NCBI RefSeq assembly: GCF_902459465.1
Contig: NC_047065.1
Span: 2,166,309 to 2,230,308, forward strand
Length of the DNA: 64,000 nt
From: Asterias rubens
Lineage: Eukaryota; Echinodermata; Asteroidea; Forcipulatida; Asteriidae
Reading direction: 5' to 3'
Shown: positions 25,901 to 39,200 of the stretch, piece after piece
Position numbering within the stretch: the first letter of the stretch is position 1
Layout: each line of letters opens with the position of its first letter
Translations under genes and position numbers: made by a program
The notes under the pieces: model-generated
Database searches by the model: none
What the model saw: the letters and a program-made list of their open reading frames with translations, nothing else
Told to the model about the DNA's origin: nothing

Positions 25901-28900
25901 GTAGTTGGGAACACTGCCTGTACGGAGAAAACCAAACATCACAAATGGCACTTATTATTTGTCTCCTAAAACCAGGAATGTGAAAGGCTGTTGAAAAGAA
26001 AACCTGAACTATGAGCGCAAAGCGTAAAAGCTTGCGACCACAAAGCGGCAAAGCTTGCGACCACAAAGCTTGCGACCACAAAGCGGCAAAGCTTGCGACC
26101 ACAAAGCGGCAAAGCTTGCGACCACAAAGCGGCAAAGCTTGCGACCACAAAGCGGCAAAGCTTGCGACCACAAAGCGCACAAGCCTTACTCTACAATCTG
26201 GGGTGTTCCATATGGTTTTATCTTCGTGTTCTTGTGAATTTAAAAGTAAACCCTCAAAAATAAATCATTGTTTTTTGGGTATTTCTGGTTTAAGTGAAGA
26301 TATACATTTGGTAATCACATGATGATGTTAATAAAAACCTTTGGTTTAGAAGCCTACAGTAGCTTTTCAAAAGACACAAAATTTTAAGAATCATTTTAGT
26401 TTTAAGTATTCGCTCCTGTTTTCCACAATATATATATATTTCAACCACCTTTTGATATGATATTTTCACATGTTATTTTTTCTTGTATACATCTACATAT
26501 ACATAGGGTTAAAATTAACGAATGTTTCCAAAAACCAAACGCATACAATGACTTTAAAGGCAGTGGACACTATTGGTAATTACTCAAAATAATTGTTCGC
26601 ATAAAAACTTACTTGGTAACCAGCAATGGAGAGCTGTTGACACAGTATAAAACATTGTGAGAAAAGGCTCCCTCTGAAGTAACATAGTTTTCGCGAAAGA
26701 AGTAATTTTCCACAAATTTGATTTAGAGACCTCAGAATTAGATTTTGAGGTCCCGAAATCAAGCATCTGAAAGCACACAACTTCGTGTGACAAGGATGTT
26801 TCTTCTTCCATTATTATCTCGCAACCTCGACAACCAATTGAGTTCAAATTTTCACAGTTTTGTTTTGTTTATGCATATGTTGAGATACACCAAGTGAGAA
26901 GACTGGTCTTTGACAATTACCAAAGGTTGGACACCTTTAATAAACGAGAACAACAACGAGAACAACAATCAAATGAGATGATGACCTATACTGACCTCTA
27001 GGAATGACTCAGTGCCAGAAGCGTGTCCACCATATACAAGCTGCTGACCAATCACAATGTCTCGTTCACTGCTCGTATCGAAGAGTTCAATCTCATATTG
27101 GATGCACTCCGCGTCTTGTTTCTTCTCGGATACCACCTTCAGGGAAAAACAAAAAAATATTATAGATGTTTTACCTCCTCATTCTTTTCTATCACACATT
27201 TAAAGGCACTGGACACCTTTGGTAGTTGTCAAAGGCCAGTCTTCTTACTTGGTGTATCTTAAAGACACTGGACACTATTGGTAATTGTCAAAGACCAGTC
27301 TTCTCACTTGGTGTATCTCAACATACGCATAAAATAAGAAACCTGTGAAAATTTGAGCTCAATTGGTCGTCACAGTTGCGAGATAATAATGAAAGAAAAA
27401 GCACCCTGGTCACACGAAGTTGTGTGCTTTCAGATGCTTGATTTCGAGACCTCAAATTCTAAATCCGAGGTCTCGAAATCAAATTCGTAGAAAATTACTT
27501 CTTTCTCGAAAACTACTTTACTTCAGAGGGAGCCGTTTCTCACAATTTTTCATACTATCATCAGGTCCCCATTACTCGTTACCAATGAAGGTTTTATGCT
27601 AAAAATTATTTTGAGTAATTACCAATAGTGTCCACTGCCTTAAAACTGTGAAAATTTGGACTTGATCGGTCATAACAGTAGCAAGAAAATAATGAAAGAA
27701 AAAACACCCTATAGGTTTGTGATGCCACAATACATGTACTTTCCTCTTTTGGACTTGGTTCTAAGAAGAATGAATATACTCAACATGTGAAGATTATACT
27801 CTGTTTAGTCGTCATCAAAAGACTGCTAGATCCCCTGAGTCTGGTTTTATCACTAACCCAAATATAAATATCAATGTATTTAATGTTAAGTTTGTATCAA
27901 AATAAAAGACATTGATGAGGAAACTCCTAAAAAGTGCACAATATAAAAAAAATTCTTGTGACAGTAGTTTAAGAAGAACCAAAGTCACTGATTCCACAGG
28001 CAATTCACACAGGTGGGATTCGAACCCGCGACCTTTGCAATTCTAGAGCAGTGTCTTACCAACTAGACAACCAACTAACTTGTTAAGTTTTCATCTATAA
28101 AAGACACGCTAATAAAGAAACTCCTTCAAAGTGTAGAATGTAATCTCATACAGTAGTATAAGAAAACTAAACCAAGTCACTGACTTACTTTAACCATGAG
28201 TAGTTTCTTGCTGTCTCCGTCCAGACACATATCCCATAATGCATCTCCAGCACCATCTGACCAATCAGCACCTTGATGAGGACGGATGTTGGTGAGACTA
28301 CACTTGATAGCTTGGAATGGTAACTGGTAATAAATAAGAGATTGATACAGTCTGAAAATCAGAGAACAGTGTACGAATATATAGATGATGTGACCTCTGA
28401 CGTCACTCGAAAACCATAACATGATTCGCGCATAGTGCCGAGCAAAACCATTGCGTTTTGGCAGCCAGCTAGAAAGTACACGCAATCTTACCATGACTAC
28501 GCATCTTTACATAGAAAGCTCTTTACCACAAAGCATTCAAGTTTGTATTAGTCACGGCAAAGAAAAGTTTAGTTTAATCAAACAATTCTTTTCTTGGCTG
28601 TGCTCCGTGGTCATAATGGGTTGATGTGGCTGGCAGCTGAATGCGCCCTTGCATGCCTGCTTCTCGAACACGTTGTAGCCGTGTCCTTCGCAATTCAGCT
28701 CTAAGCTGCGAGTCAGGATGATTAGCCCCCCAAATTATTATTATTATAAATACACAATCAGTACAATACCTGGAGAATTGTATTCCATGCAGGCCGTATC
28801 CACTCCTTTGAAACTTCTTCCTGATCGCCAAAATCCAGATAGAAGACTTCATACTTTCCTTCACCTGAGATCTCTCTAATACTGACTCTATTCCATCTAG

Positions 28901-31900
28901 AATTAAACAGTAACAAATGAATTAATGGCCAGACATTTTTGACCTTAGCATAGTCTTTCTTCAAGGCTTAAAAGGCAGTGGACACTTTTGGTAATTACTC
29001 AAAATAATTATTAGCATAAAAGTTTACTTGGTAACGAGTAATGGGGAGAGGTTGATAGTATAAAACATTGTGAGAAACAGCTCCCTCTGAAGTGATGTAG
29101 TTTTCGCGAAAGTAGTAATTTTCCACAAATTTGATTTTGAGACCTCGGATTGAAAATTTGAGGTCTCGAAATCAACCATCTAAACGCACACAACTTCGTG
29201 TGACAAGGGTGTTTTCTTCTTTCATTATTATTTCGCAACTTTGATGACCGATTGAGCTCCTTTACTTACCTTTCATCTTCGTGGAACTTGGCAAGACACA
29301 CTTCACCTACTTTAGGTTGCCAGTCTTTTGACTGTGAGGGCGCTGTCTTAACAGACTGACATTTAGCATTGATTTCCTCCATCAAGTTCTCAAGTCTGTA
29401 ATATATAAAAATTAAAAAAAATAAGATGGAATATAGTGAGTCGGATATTAATAAATGAAAAGATGATTTAGAAGCACCGTACATCAATGACTGGATGCTA
29501 ATGTGACCCACAAAATGAAACAATAAAAATCAAAATAAAATAAAATAACATAAAGACAGTGATAATTCTTTGAAAATAACAGGAAATAGCTCAGGCCTGA
29601 CACAGCTAGTCAAGTAAACAATACAACACTACAAATGAACGAAGTAGTCAACAACAACATTAGCTACAACTGAAAATAAATGAAGCCAAACAACTGCAAC
29701 AAAAGAAAACAAATATATTTTGTTAGCAGATCTTAACAAAAACAAGTAAGGTACCATCAGTAAAGGTCTTAAGTAAATTGGCCGACGTCGCAACATAAAT
29801 TCAACAACAATGACACATTTTGTTTTATTTTTTATTCTTTTCAAGAAACATTAAAGGAAGATCAAAAACACATCATGAATCTTTTATTTTCAAAAAGGAG
29901 CAATCAAATTTACATTATTTACAACTTGTTTGAACAAGACGGCAATCTCCTCTCCATGTTTATTATGAATGTAATCCTACCTTTTAGCATAGCTTGCTAG
30001 CTGTATGTACAGACAGCCTGGAGTGTGTACAGACGACACATACACTGTGTAGAACTCATCTGATATCTTGAGATAGATTGGATCTGGTAGTAGTATAGGT
30101 TGACTTCTAGATAGATTACACAACAAAATAAAAGGAAAATAACAGATGAAAACTGCTGAAAGAAAACCTACAGGCTCTGTTATAGAACTCATCTGATATC
30201 TTGAGATAGATTGGATCTGGTAGTAGTATAGGTTGACTTCTAGATAGATTACACAACAAAATAAAAGGAAAATAACAGATGAAAACTGCTGAAAGAAAAC
30301 CTACAGGCTCTGTTATAGAACTCATCTGATATCTTGAGATAGATTGGATCTGGTAGTAGTATAGGTTGACTTCTAGATAGATTACACAACCAAATAAAAA
30401 AGGAAATAACATATGATAACGGATGATAGAAAAGCTGCTAGGTTTTGTTAACTGTCTCTGATACATTTTAATTTTGTATAAAAAGGGGCAGGGCACTTTA
30501 ATTAAATTTAATAAGGTTATTGGAAAATTTGTTATATAAGAACTAATATTTTTATTGTTAAACGGACTAGAAAAAAGTCACACTAGCACTTACAAAACTT
30601 CCATCCTAAATAAAAAAAATTAAAAAAACATCAACCATCAAACTCACAGCTTACTTTCTTAGTTTCAATAACATCCAAATTTAACTAAACAGTGAACTCA
30701 AGAAAAATAATGGATTTGTCATGTGTGTTTTAGAGGATTGTGTTAACACACAGAAGACATTCAGTTCCAAGGACATATGGCTTATCAGAACAGAAAGTCA
30801 TTATCTTAATAAAACACTTATTGCAAACAATCATAACAGAGTCTAATTAGGTCACAGTCTCAACCAACCACATTTAAAGGGAAGGTACACATTTGGTAAT
30901 TACTCAAAACAAATATTAACTTAAAAACTGACTTGGTAACGACATTGGAGAACTGTTGATTGTATAAAACATTGTGAGAAACGACTCCCTCTGAAGTATT
31001 GTAGTTGTTGAGAAAGAGGTAATTTCTCACTAAAATAATAAAAGACTTCTAGCTAGAAGTCTTTTATTCCTATCTGAAAGCACACAAATTCGTCCAACAA
31101 GGGTGTTTTTTCTTTAATCATTTACTCACAACTTCGATGACCAATTGAGCCCAAACAGGCTTGTTATTTTATGCTTGTGATGGGATACACCAAGTTATAG
31201 AAGACTGGTCTTTGACAATTACCAAACGTGAACAGTGCCTTTAAATGAAGGTTACCAATTAAGGAAATATTTCAGTGGAATTTGAAACCATTAGGTTTGA
31301 AGATTTACTCTTGAATGACCATGAAAAAGCCGCACAAGCACTGAGTTTATGGACAGGAACCACTTTACTGGCTATTATAAATACTAAGATGGAGATTATT
31401 TCATAGGAAATAAAATTTCTCCATTTAAAATATAAAAACTAAGTTTCCATCATCTAAACTACAACTCGACGCTCTCCTATACAATGGAAAACGCTTACAA
31501 GCGTTTATGCTTTCTACAGCTAGATAATTGACTCGGTACTCAACGATGTTTGAAATACAACGACCTTCGGAATAAGTGTTTCCACATTCTTCTCAAGTAC
31601 CCATCTTCAAATTGGAGATAAGCAACAGCCTGAGTGAACATACAATGATATTGGAGCATTAAGGAACAATTACAGCTCCAATGCACGAGGACAAATTGTA
31701 CATAAGGAACTTCAGAATCTCAACTTGTCTCTATTTCTGGCACTCAACCAGTAATGTCTCTATGGGATTTGAGGCATATTGCATGATGTGTTTACATCTT
31801 AAACTTGCTGTGAAGATAATGTTCTTTTGAGAACCTGTCTTGCTATGTATATTCTACTACCTCAGAGTAGATATTTTTTGCCATTTTGGAGATTTTTCAG

Positions 31901-32917
31901 AATTCGGGAGACTTCCCAGTTCTGAAAAGAATTGTCCTGTTTATTTTAGAGTAAGCGGTCTTACCTGTGCTCTTGACCTGACGGGGTCACCAGGTCAGGG
32001 AGGGTCAAGCGTCCTTCACATCTCTTCCTCAAATTGGTAATATGCTAAAATAAAACACCATCAAAAAATCATTCACTATGCTGGTTGTATGGAGTTGCAT
32101 GACAAACTGTCGTGTAGCAAGGGATGCGACTATTTATGTCAGATATCAAATAATAAACCACAAGGGACACTGACTGGGGCAATTTGAACTGATTTTGGAT
32201 TGAACAAAGAAAATAGACTAGAGTGGGACTCGAACCAACAACCTCTGTATTAACGTACCGGCGCTCTACCAACTGAGCTATCTATATCTAGCCCTATATT
32301 TATTTAGTTCAGATATCAAATAATAAAATGCAAGGGAAACTGACTGGGTAAGTTTAAAATGATTTGGGATCAACAAGGAAAGTTTGACTGGCGCAAGACT
32401 TGAACTGAAGAACGCTAGATTAAAATGCCGGTGAAATTTGAATTTGAGAAAAGGGACAAATGGTTCCCAAAACCAAAGGTATATCAAAGTTCCTTTTAAA
32501 AAGAGATTCACCCAAACGAGGAAAGCAAGGACAACAATGATGTGCAAATGATTCTCCTTGAAATCATGCAACATTTTGAGAATGTGTCTAAATAAACAGC
32601 TCGACAAACAGACAAACAAACAGTGGACACAGATGGATCAACAAACCTCTGGATTATCCTCAGCATAGCCTTTATCAAACTCTTGTCTAATATTGCAATA
32701 GATAGACAAACAGACAGACAGACAGACCGCACACACAGATGGACTATTAAACAAACCTCTGGATTATCCTCAGCATAGCCTTCTTCAAGTAACTCTTGTC
32801 TAATATTGCAATAGATAGACAAACAGACAGAAAGCAGACACAAATGGACCAACAAACCTCTGGGTTATCCTCAGCATAGCCTTCTTCAAGTAACTCTTGT
32901 CTAATATTGCAATAGAT

Positions 32918-32948
<31 letters not shown>

Positions 32949-33264
32949 AAGCAGACACAAATGGACCAACAAACCTCTGGGTTATCCTCAGCATAGCCTT
33001 CTTCAAGTAACTCTTGTCTAATATTGCAATAGATAGACAAACAGACAGACAGACAGACAGAAAGCAGACACAAATGGACCAACAAACCTCTGGGTTATCC
33101 TCAGCATAGCCTTCGTCAAGTAACTCTTGTCTAATATTGCAATAGATACACAAACAGACAGACAGACAGACAGACAGAAAGCAGACACAGATGGACCAAC
33201 AAACCTCTGGGTTATCCTCAGCATAGCCTTCTTCAAGTAACTCTTGTCTAATATTGCAATAGAT

Positions 33265-33298
<34 letters not shown>

Positions 33299-36200
33299 AA
33301 AGCAGACACAAATGGACCAACAAACCTCTGGGTTATCCTCAGCATAGCCTTCTTCAAGTAACTCTTGTCTAATATTGCAATAGATAGACAAACAGACAGA
33401 CAGACAGACAGAAAGCAGACACAAATGGACCAACAAACCTCTGGGTTATCCTCAGCATAGCCTTCTTCAAGTAACTCTTGTCTAATATTGCAATAGATAC
33501 ACAAACAGACAGACAGACAGACAGACAGAAAGCAGACACAGATGGACTAACAAACCTCTGGGTTATCCTCAGCATAGCCTTCTTCGAGTAACTCTTGTCT
33601 AATATTATGAATATTGACGGTAGTTTGGAGGCTTGGTAGATGTACACGCTGTACTAGAGGGTCTACCCATAGGGTGTTGTTCAGACTATCAGAGGAAACA
33701 AAAACAACACTTCAAGGTGTAAGCTCAACAATTAGTTATTCTACCATAATTAAAACTGGTACTTAAATAAATAGTAGTTAATGATAAATAGAAGAGTTAT
33801 TTAAACATATAAAAGTATGTGTTTGAAATGAGTGTGATTGAAACATAGCAACTAGTTTTTATATAGCAATTTAACTTTGGGCATCTCTAAGCGCTTGTAT
33901 TTTTTTCCAGCTGCCACTGCAAAAAAAACAATGGTGCACCCCTTTCTCTTGGTAATATTACTGTAACTGTTTTTTTTTATGTGCATTTTGCAACAACTTC
34001 TTGTCGCCACTGAAGGCAGAGCAATCTTGATCAAGTGTCTTGCTAAAGAACATAACTACTTCTATCCTACAGACGTAACAGATCATACTTACTTGAGAAT
34101 GATCTTCCCTTCGAGTTGTTTATCGTGGATCTTGTTATGGACAAAGAAACCAGCCTGGAAAACAAGTAAACAGTGAGGCAAGTTTGGTATCGTCTTTTGG
34201 TTATTAGTCACTTTTCAATAATGAGAGTTCTTAAAGGTAAAGTATACCTTTGGGTATTTGGTACCATCGTGTTGTTTAAATGTAGGTATGCACATGTACA
34301 ATCAAACTAACCTGTGAATGTTTCATTTCAAAAGGAGGTAGATTTATTTTAGATGTTGCCGAAAAGTCTGGAGTGGCTATGTCCAGGCAGGAAGAAGTAT
34401 TAATCACACAATCTGAGAAACGTGTCTCTAATTGTGATGTTTTTGAATCCCTTTCTCTTAAACATTCCTTTGAAGGAAATCCTTTCTCAAAATGTTATAC
34501 ATTATCAACAGCTGCAGTGCTTTCTTACAAAGTCAGTTTTTATGGTCATTAACTTCTTGGAGTAGTTACCAAAGGTATACTATCCCTTTAAGGCAGGTTA
34601 CAAAATATGGATTTTAACTCAATACAAATTCAGCACCGTGTCTTTTTAAGACATACCAAACCTGAAAATAATTATGTTTTATGACAAATGAATGTCATTT
34701 ATTTCCCACCTGAGTCGTCCAATCAGTGTCGCCATCCAGCGGTTTAATCCGACACACAACTATCTCAACAACCTGAAGATAAATCATCAACAAAAAAAAC
34801 ATCTTATTCCATTTATCAAGAAATTGCTATCATATTAACCCTCTAGAGACCAATCATTTTTCTGTACAATGATCTCAAAACGCCCAGACATTGATAATAT
34901 TGTTCATTTCTTTAATCAAATGTTGTCAATAAAAATGTCAACAGAAATAAATGAAACAACAAATTTAGTTTTGTGTTTAGAAATTAGGAAACTACGTTTG
35001 AAAATTTCATCAAGCCTTGCAGCAGTTTATGGCCGCTAAGGGCATTTTGGTCCAGCCCTCTTATGGCCGCTATGGTCTCTTAAGGTTTAAAGCCATTGGA
35101 CACTTTCGGTAAACAGTAATGTCCAAGGCCCACACTTCGTGAATCACAACTTCTATATAAAATAACAAACCTGTGAAAATTTAGGCTCAATCGGTCATTG
35201 GAGTCGGGAGAAAATAACGGGAAAACCCACCCTTGTTTCGGCACAATTCGCCGTGTCATGACATGTGTTTAAAATAAATCCTTTATTTGGTTTTTCTGTA
35301 CCGAAAGGGTCCAATGGCTTTAAACACATTCCTCAAGAGAGTGAAGTGTCTTACCTGATGAGGTATGATGGATAAATGATCAGGTAGTCTTAGAAGCTTA
35401 CTGACTGGTACCCGCTCCGTCCTTCCCTGGTCGATGTATTGTACCTGAACACAGCAAATATAACGAGGGATATGATAAAAAGAATTTTTTTTTATTATAG
35501 GCCTTGACCATAGAAATAGAACCCGGAGTTAGCAGCGAATTTTGGCTTCTGCCCGTGCATACTCCATGCTACTAGGCATTCTACGCTTACAAGGCTAGCG
35601 CAGAAATTCGGCGCTTGCACATAAGCGAGGAATCGTGATTGATCGTAAGCGCGGAATTCGCCGGTAAGCAGAGCCATGAAGTTCGGCCCTGGTCCCGCTG
35701 GCCAGTCACTGAAAAACGTACTGGCAAAGAGGATACGGAAGGATTTGGGATGCAAATGTTAATAAATGAATCATAAAACTTGTGTAAATTATTACTATTC
35801 ATGAAAACACGCTTCTCATGAGCTAAAGTCAATTTAATTAAAATAAAAAAAATTAAGAAACATTGACCCACCTCTTTTTCCTCTTCAAACATTGAACTTC
35901 CTGTCCTCTTTGACCTTTGCACCCTGACCCTATGGTAGACGTGCTGACCATCTTCAATCACACAGAGGTCACCAGCCATATGAGAACTACACGCTTCCTT
36001 GTGGTTTGGGTCACTGAACCACAAAGCAAGGTCAAAGGCAAGGTCAAGATGTGTAGTTGGCATGGCAACAGCATCACTGGCTTCGGTGTTTCTGTATTCC
36101 AGTATGCGAGCGTAGAAGTTTGAAGCATCTACAACATGTGTGACTAAAATCTGTAAAAGTTGGGTCAAAATTTGTTGTTGAGCATTTCATTTCTGTGTTT

Positions 36201-39200
36201 TAAAACCAAGACATCACTATAATACAAAAACTTGAAATAAAAACAAGAATAAGTCTAAAAAGTACATCACATAAAACACACGAAAAGCTAAACAAGTGAT
36301 AAAGCTTTAAGCCAATAAATAAAAATCACCTCTCTATAAAATTTAGCATTTGGACCAAGAATTGAACAGATGACTGGCAATTGGCAAGAATGATCTCCAA
36401 TAGCGGTCTGTATTTGTGAATAAAGGCCTAATTCTGCCGGCCTTTTGCACAAAACCACAGCTCAACTCTTGTGCATTGTTCTTTGGGAATTTGTGGCGTA
36501 AAAATTTGCTTTGTATTTGCACTCCCAGGAGGTATGAACCGGGGTTAAACACTAACCCACCTCCAGGTCAAATGCTTTTTAACTTTGGTAAAAGCACATT
36601 GAACTGCCTCATTTTGGATGTGATAATAGATAAAATCAACAATTTAAAATTTTAGTTAAAAATCAACTTGTCAACTCACCTTCACAATGCCTGATGGTGG
36701 TAGATGAAGATGGTTAGCTTGGCTACCCGGCGTATCTAAGTCTGAGAACACCTGATGGCGCCCTGTACACGATTTCTCATTCCTACAAGATCAAAAAATC
36801 AAGTTCTTATCAAAGGAATGAGCACAAAGCATGAAAGTTTGTGAGCAGGAAAGCTTCCAAGTGCGAAGCCTGCATACATTCACTCGTCTTTGGTTTTGGA
36901 CCTGCAGCCGATTTCACAAAACGCTAGGATTAATCCTATCTCAAGTTAGGATCATCTTAAGGTCTGCACGCTACAGTGCAGGGTTGGGGCTCGTACTAAG
37001 ATTAATATTAAGTTAGGAAGAGTTTGGTACATACCTGCACCTCCCAAATGCCTTGAGTTGGTGGCAAAGAGACTTGGACTTCTTGCTCATTTCCTTCTCC
37101 TTAACACGATAAGAAAACAAAGCAATATTTAAATGAAAACAAGGTTGCACTTAATTTCTGAAAGTTCACCAACAAGCCTCAGGTATTACAGTTACATTTC
37201 CCCTCATACATGTATTATTCAAAATATTTGAAAAACATATTTCAAAAGCTCCTTTCTACAAAGTGGTGTATGCTAAGAATGCACAACAACTTTGCCATTA
37301 TGGCCTCTTCCACTTTCAGCAAGGTAGGTATAGTTTCCCTCAGTTATTTGCATAGTTCAAACACCCCTTTCTACAAAGTGGTATATGCTAAGAATGCTCA
37401 ACAAATTTACCATTATGGCCTCTTCCACTTTCAGCAAGGTAGGTATAGTTCCCCTCAGTTATTTGCATAGTTCAAACACCCCTTTCTACAAAGTGGTATA
37501 TGCTAAGAATGCTCAACAACTTTACCATTATGGCCTCTTCCACTCTCAGCAGGGTAGGAATAGTAAAACTGCACCTGCTCAGTAGATTTGCAAGTCCAGG
37601 GGAATGCAACGTGTGCTCCTTGGATATGAGAAGAATGGACTTGCAGTCTGACACCTTACTCTGTATACAAATTTACAATAATAATAACAGCATTAATCTA
37701 AAGCGCCTTTTCCAGCGGCTCTGCAAAGTGCTACAACAAAATCAAATGATAACCACAGAGGAAATATTAAGTGCTTTCACTACCCGATTTTCATAGAGCT
37801 TCTTAGACAGAAAATAGTGCTTAATTTGTTTTGCTTAGCTGAAATGAGAAGGATGCTCATCATAAATTAAACATGTGACATGGTAGATTGCCTGTTAACC
37901 TTAGTCTGGTAAGCATAAAGCATTTTTTGCTTTTTTTCCTTTGCTTAGCTACTTTTTGTGCTTCAGCAGCTGTATGAAATAGGGCCCAGATCTTTGACTG
38001 GACTGCATGGTGATAGCATTCTTTCAGTGCATCCCAGTTTATTTATTTGTTTGTTTGCTTGTTTAGATGATTTTGCTGCAAGGGAACTCTGCAAACTTCC
38101 ACAAGGGGATATAAACACCGAGTTGGCATGGGCCAATCTCTCTCATACAAACATTGGTTTAACGTCTAGGATTATGCATTGGACAAATAAAAAAAATTGT
38201 GTATCAGTAACTAGACAACTATACTTTTTCTAGTCATTGTGAAATCACCGATTAGCTTGGTAGGATTCGAACCCACAACCTTGTAATTGCAAGTCCTGCA
38301 GTCTTACCACTGGACCACGGTGACCAGTTTGAACCACAACCCCAGATCCTCTTACCTTTTCAAGCTGTGATGAGAAGTGGTCCATCATCGTACTGAGACG
38401 TTGACCGAACTTCTGTTTGGACGGCGGGAAGTCAAAATGGACGACGGTACTAGCATCAGTGATACCCAAGTCTTGGCACGCATCATCGGTACAAACTGCA
38501 ACGAGGAAAGGTTGGACGGAAGATGGAGAGAAGATGGATTCAGTATAAGACTACAGAAGTCTCATAACAACAAAGAAAGACATAATAAAAATAGGTTATT
38601 ATATTGTGAAGGCCTTGAATTTTGTTTAAAACGAATGAACCCCATCACAGCGTGCAGCAATAAGCCATTTGCGAGTTACATGTACAGTATCGCAACCTCC
38701 AGGATGAGCAGACCCTAGTACCATTGTGTCATACACATCCATTCAGAATTGTGTATGGGTGTTCACCGTCTCTTACGCAACCACGCAAAAGCTTGCCTCT
38801 AATCGCGTGGCGTAGCAACTGTCTCGGTAGTCTGAGGAATTCAAATGTAAGCGGTGCATTGTAACTAAGCAAGTCATTGTACCAGACATTATTCAAATCT
38901 AGCTCACAAATGGCTTGATGTTTTGTTATAGCATGGTAACATATTCCTCTTCTAGGGAGGCGCTCTACTGTCATCTTCCAACATCTTCCAGCAGACATAT
39001 TTTTGTTTTCATGAAAAACTTTATTACGACTGAGTACACATTGTTTAATAAGCAGACGAATAGTTGTTTAAATAATAAAAAATTATTCACTGTTCCCTTG
39101 AACACGGGGCTGTTTCTAATTGTACAAAGCTCTGGAAATTGATCAACGGTGGGAACGAGTAGGGTAATATATAACGGTTAACAAAAATCATGATACCCTG

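Larger units (their letters stand above)
31965..37099 (-). other. TDRD12-like exons 20-27: CCCH zinc finger and second Tudor domain
   Basis: Exons 20 and 21 splice to CHQLKAFGRCRNEKSCTGRH, a C-x8-C-x5-C-x3-H finger (C920, C929, C935, H939). Exon 22 (ILVTHVVDASNFYARILEYR) opens an extended Tudor; exon 23 (VQYIDQGRTERVPVSKLLRL) is its core. Exons 24-27 (VVEIVVCRIKPLDGDTDWTT; NNTLWVDPLVQRVHL; NIRQELLEEGYAEDNPEHIT) match the C-terminal part of vertebrate TDRD12 in order. Confidence 0.85.

Noticed and set aside
26996..27138. Apparent frameshift between exons 31 and 32 suggesting a pseudogene
   Set aside because: It is removed by the GTCAGT donor 4 nt downstream, giving an open frame to the final stop.
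28574..28760. Open minus-strand stretch (AELRRTRLQRVREAGMQGRI) next to exon 30
   Set aside because: It could be a retroelement scrap, but I cannot assign it to a family and exon 30 has a good donor before it.
32800..33504. 234-codon minus-strand ORF, the second longest in the window
   Set aside because: It is a read-through of the exon-26 minisatellite; its Cys/Leu/Ser/Val runs come from (CTGT)n and neighbouring units are in different frames.
26017..33600. Regular direct repeats that might suggest a CRISPR array
   Set aside because: The DNA is intron-rich animal sequence, the repeats are simple minisatellites without unique spacers, and no cas genes exist.
35587..36168. 193-codon ORF
   Set aside because: Only 35872-36150 is an exon; the remainder is intron following a GTGGGT donor, and the next exon fits in phase.
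38729..38998. 89-codon minus-strand ORF in intron 18
   Set aside because: No recognisable domain, no matching splice phases, and the flanking exons join without it.
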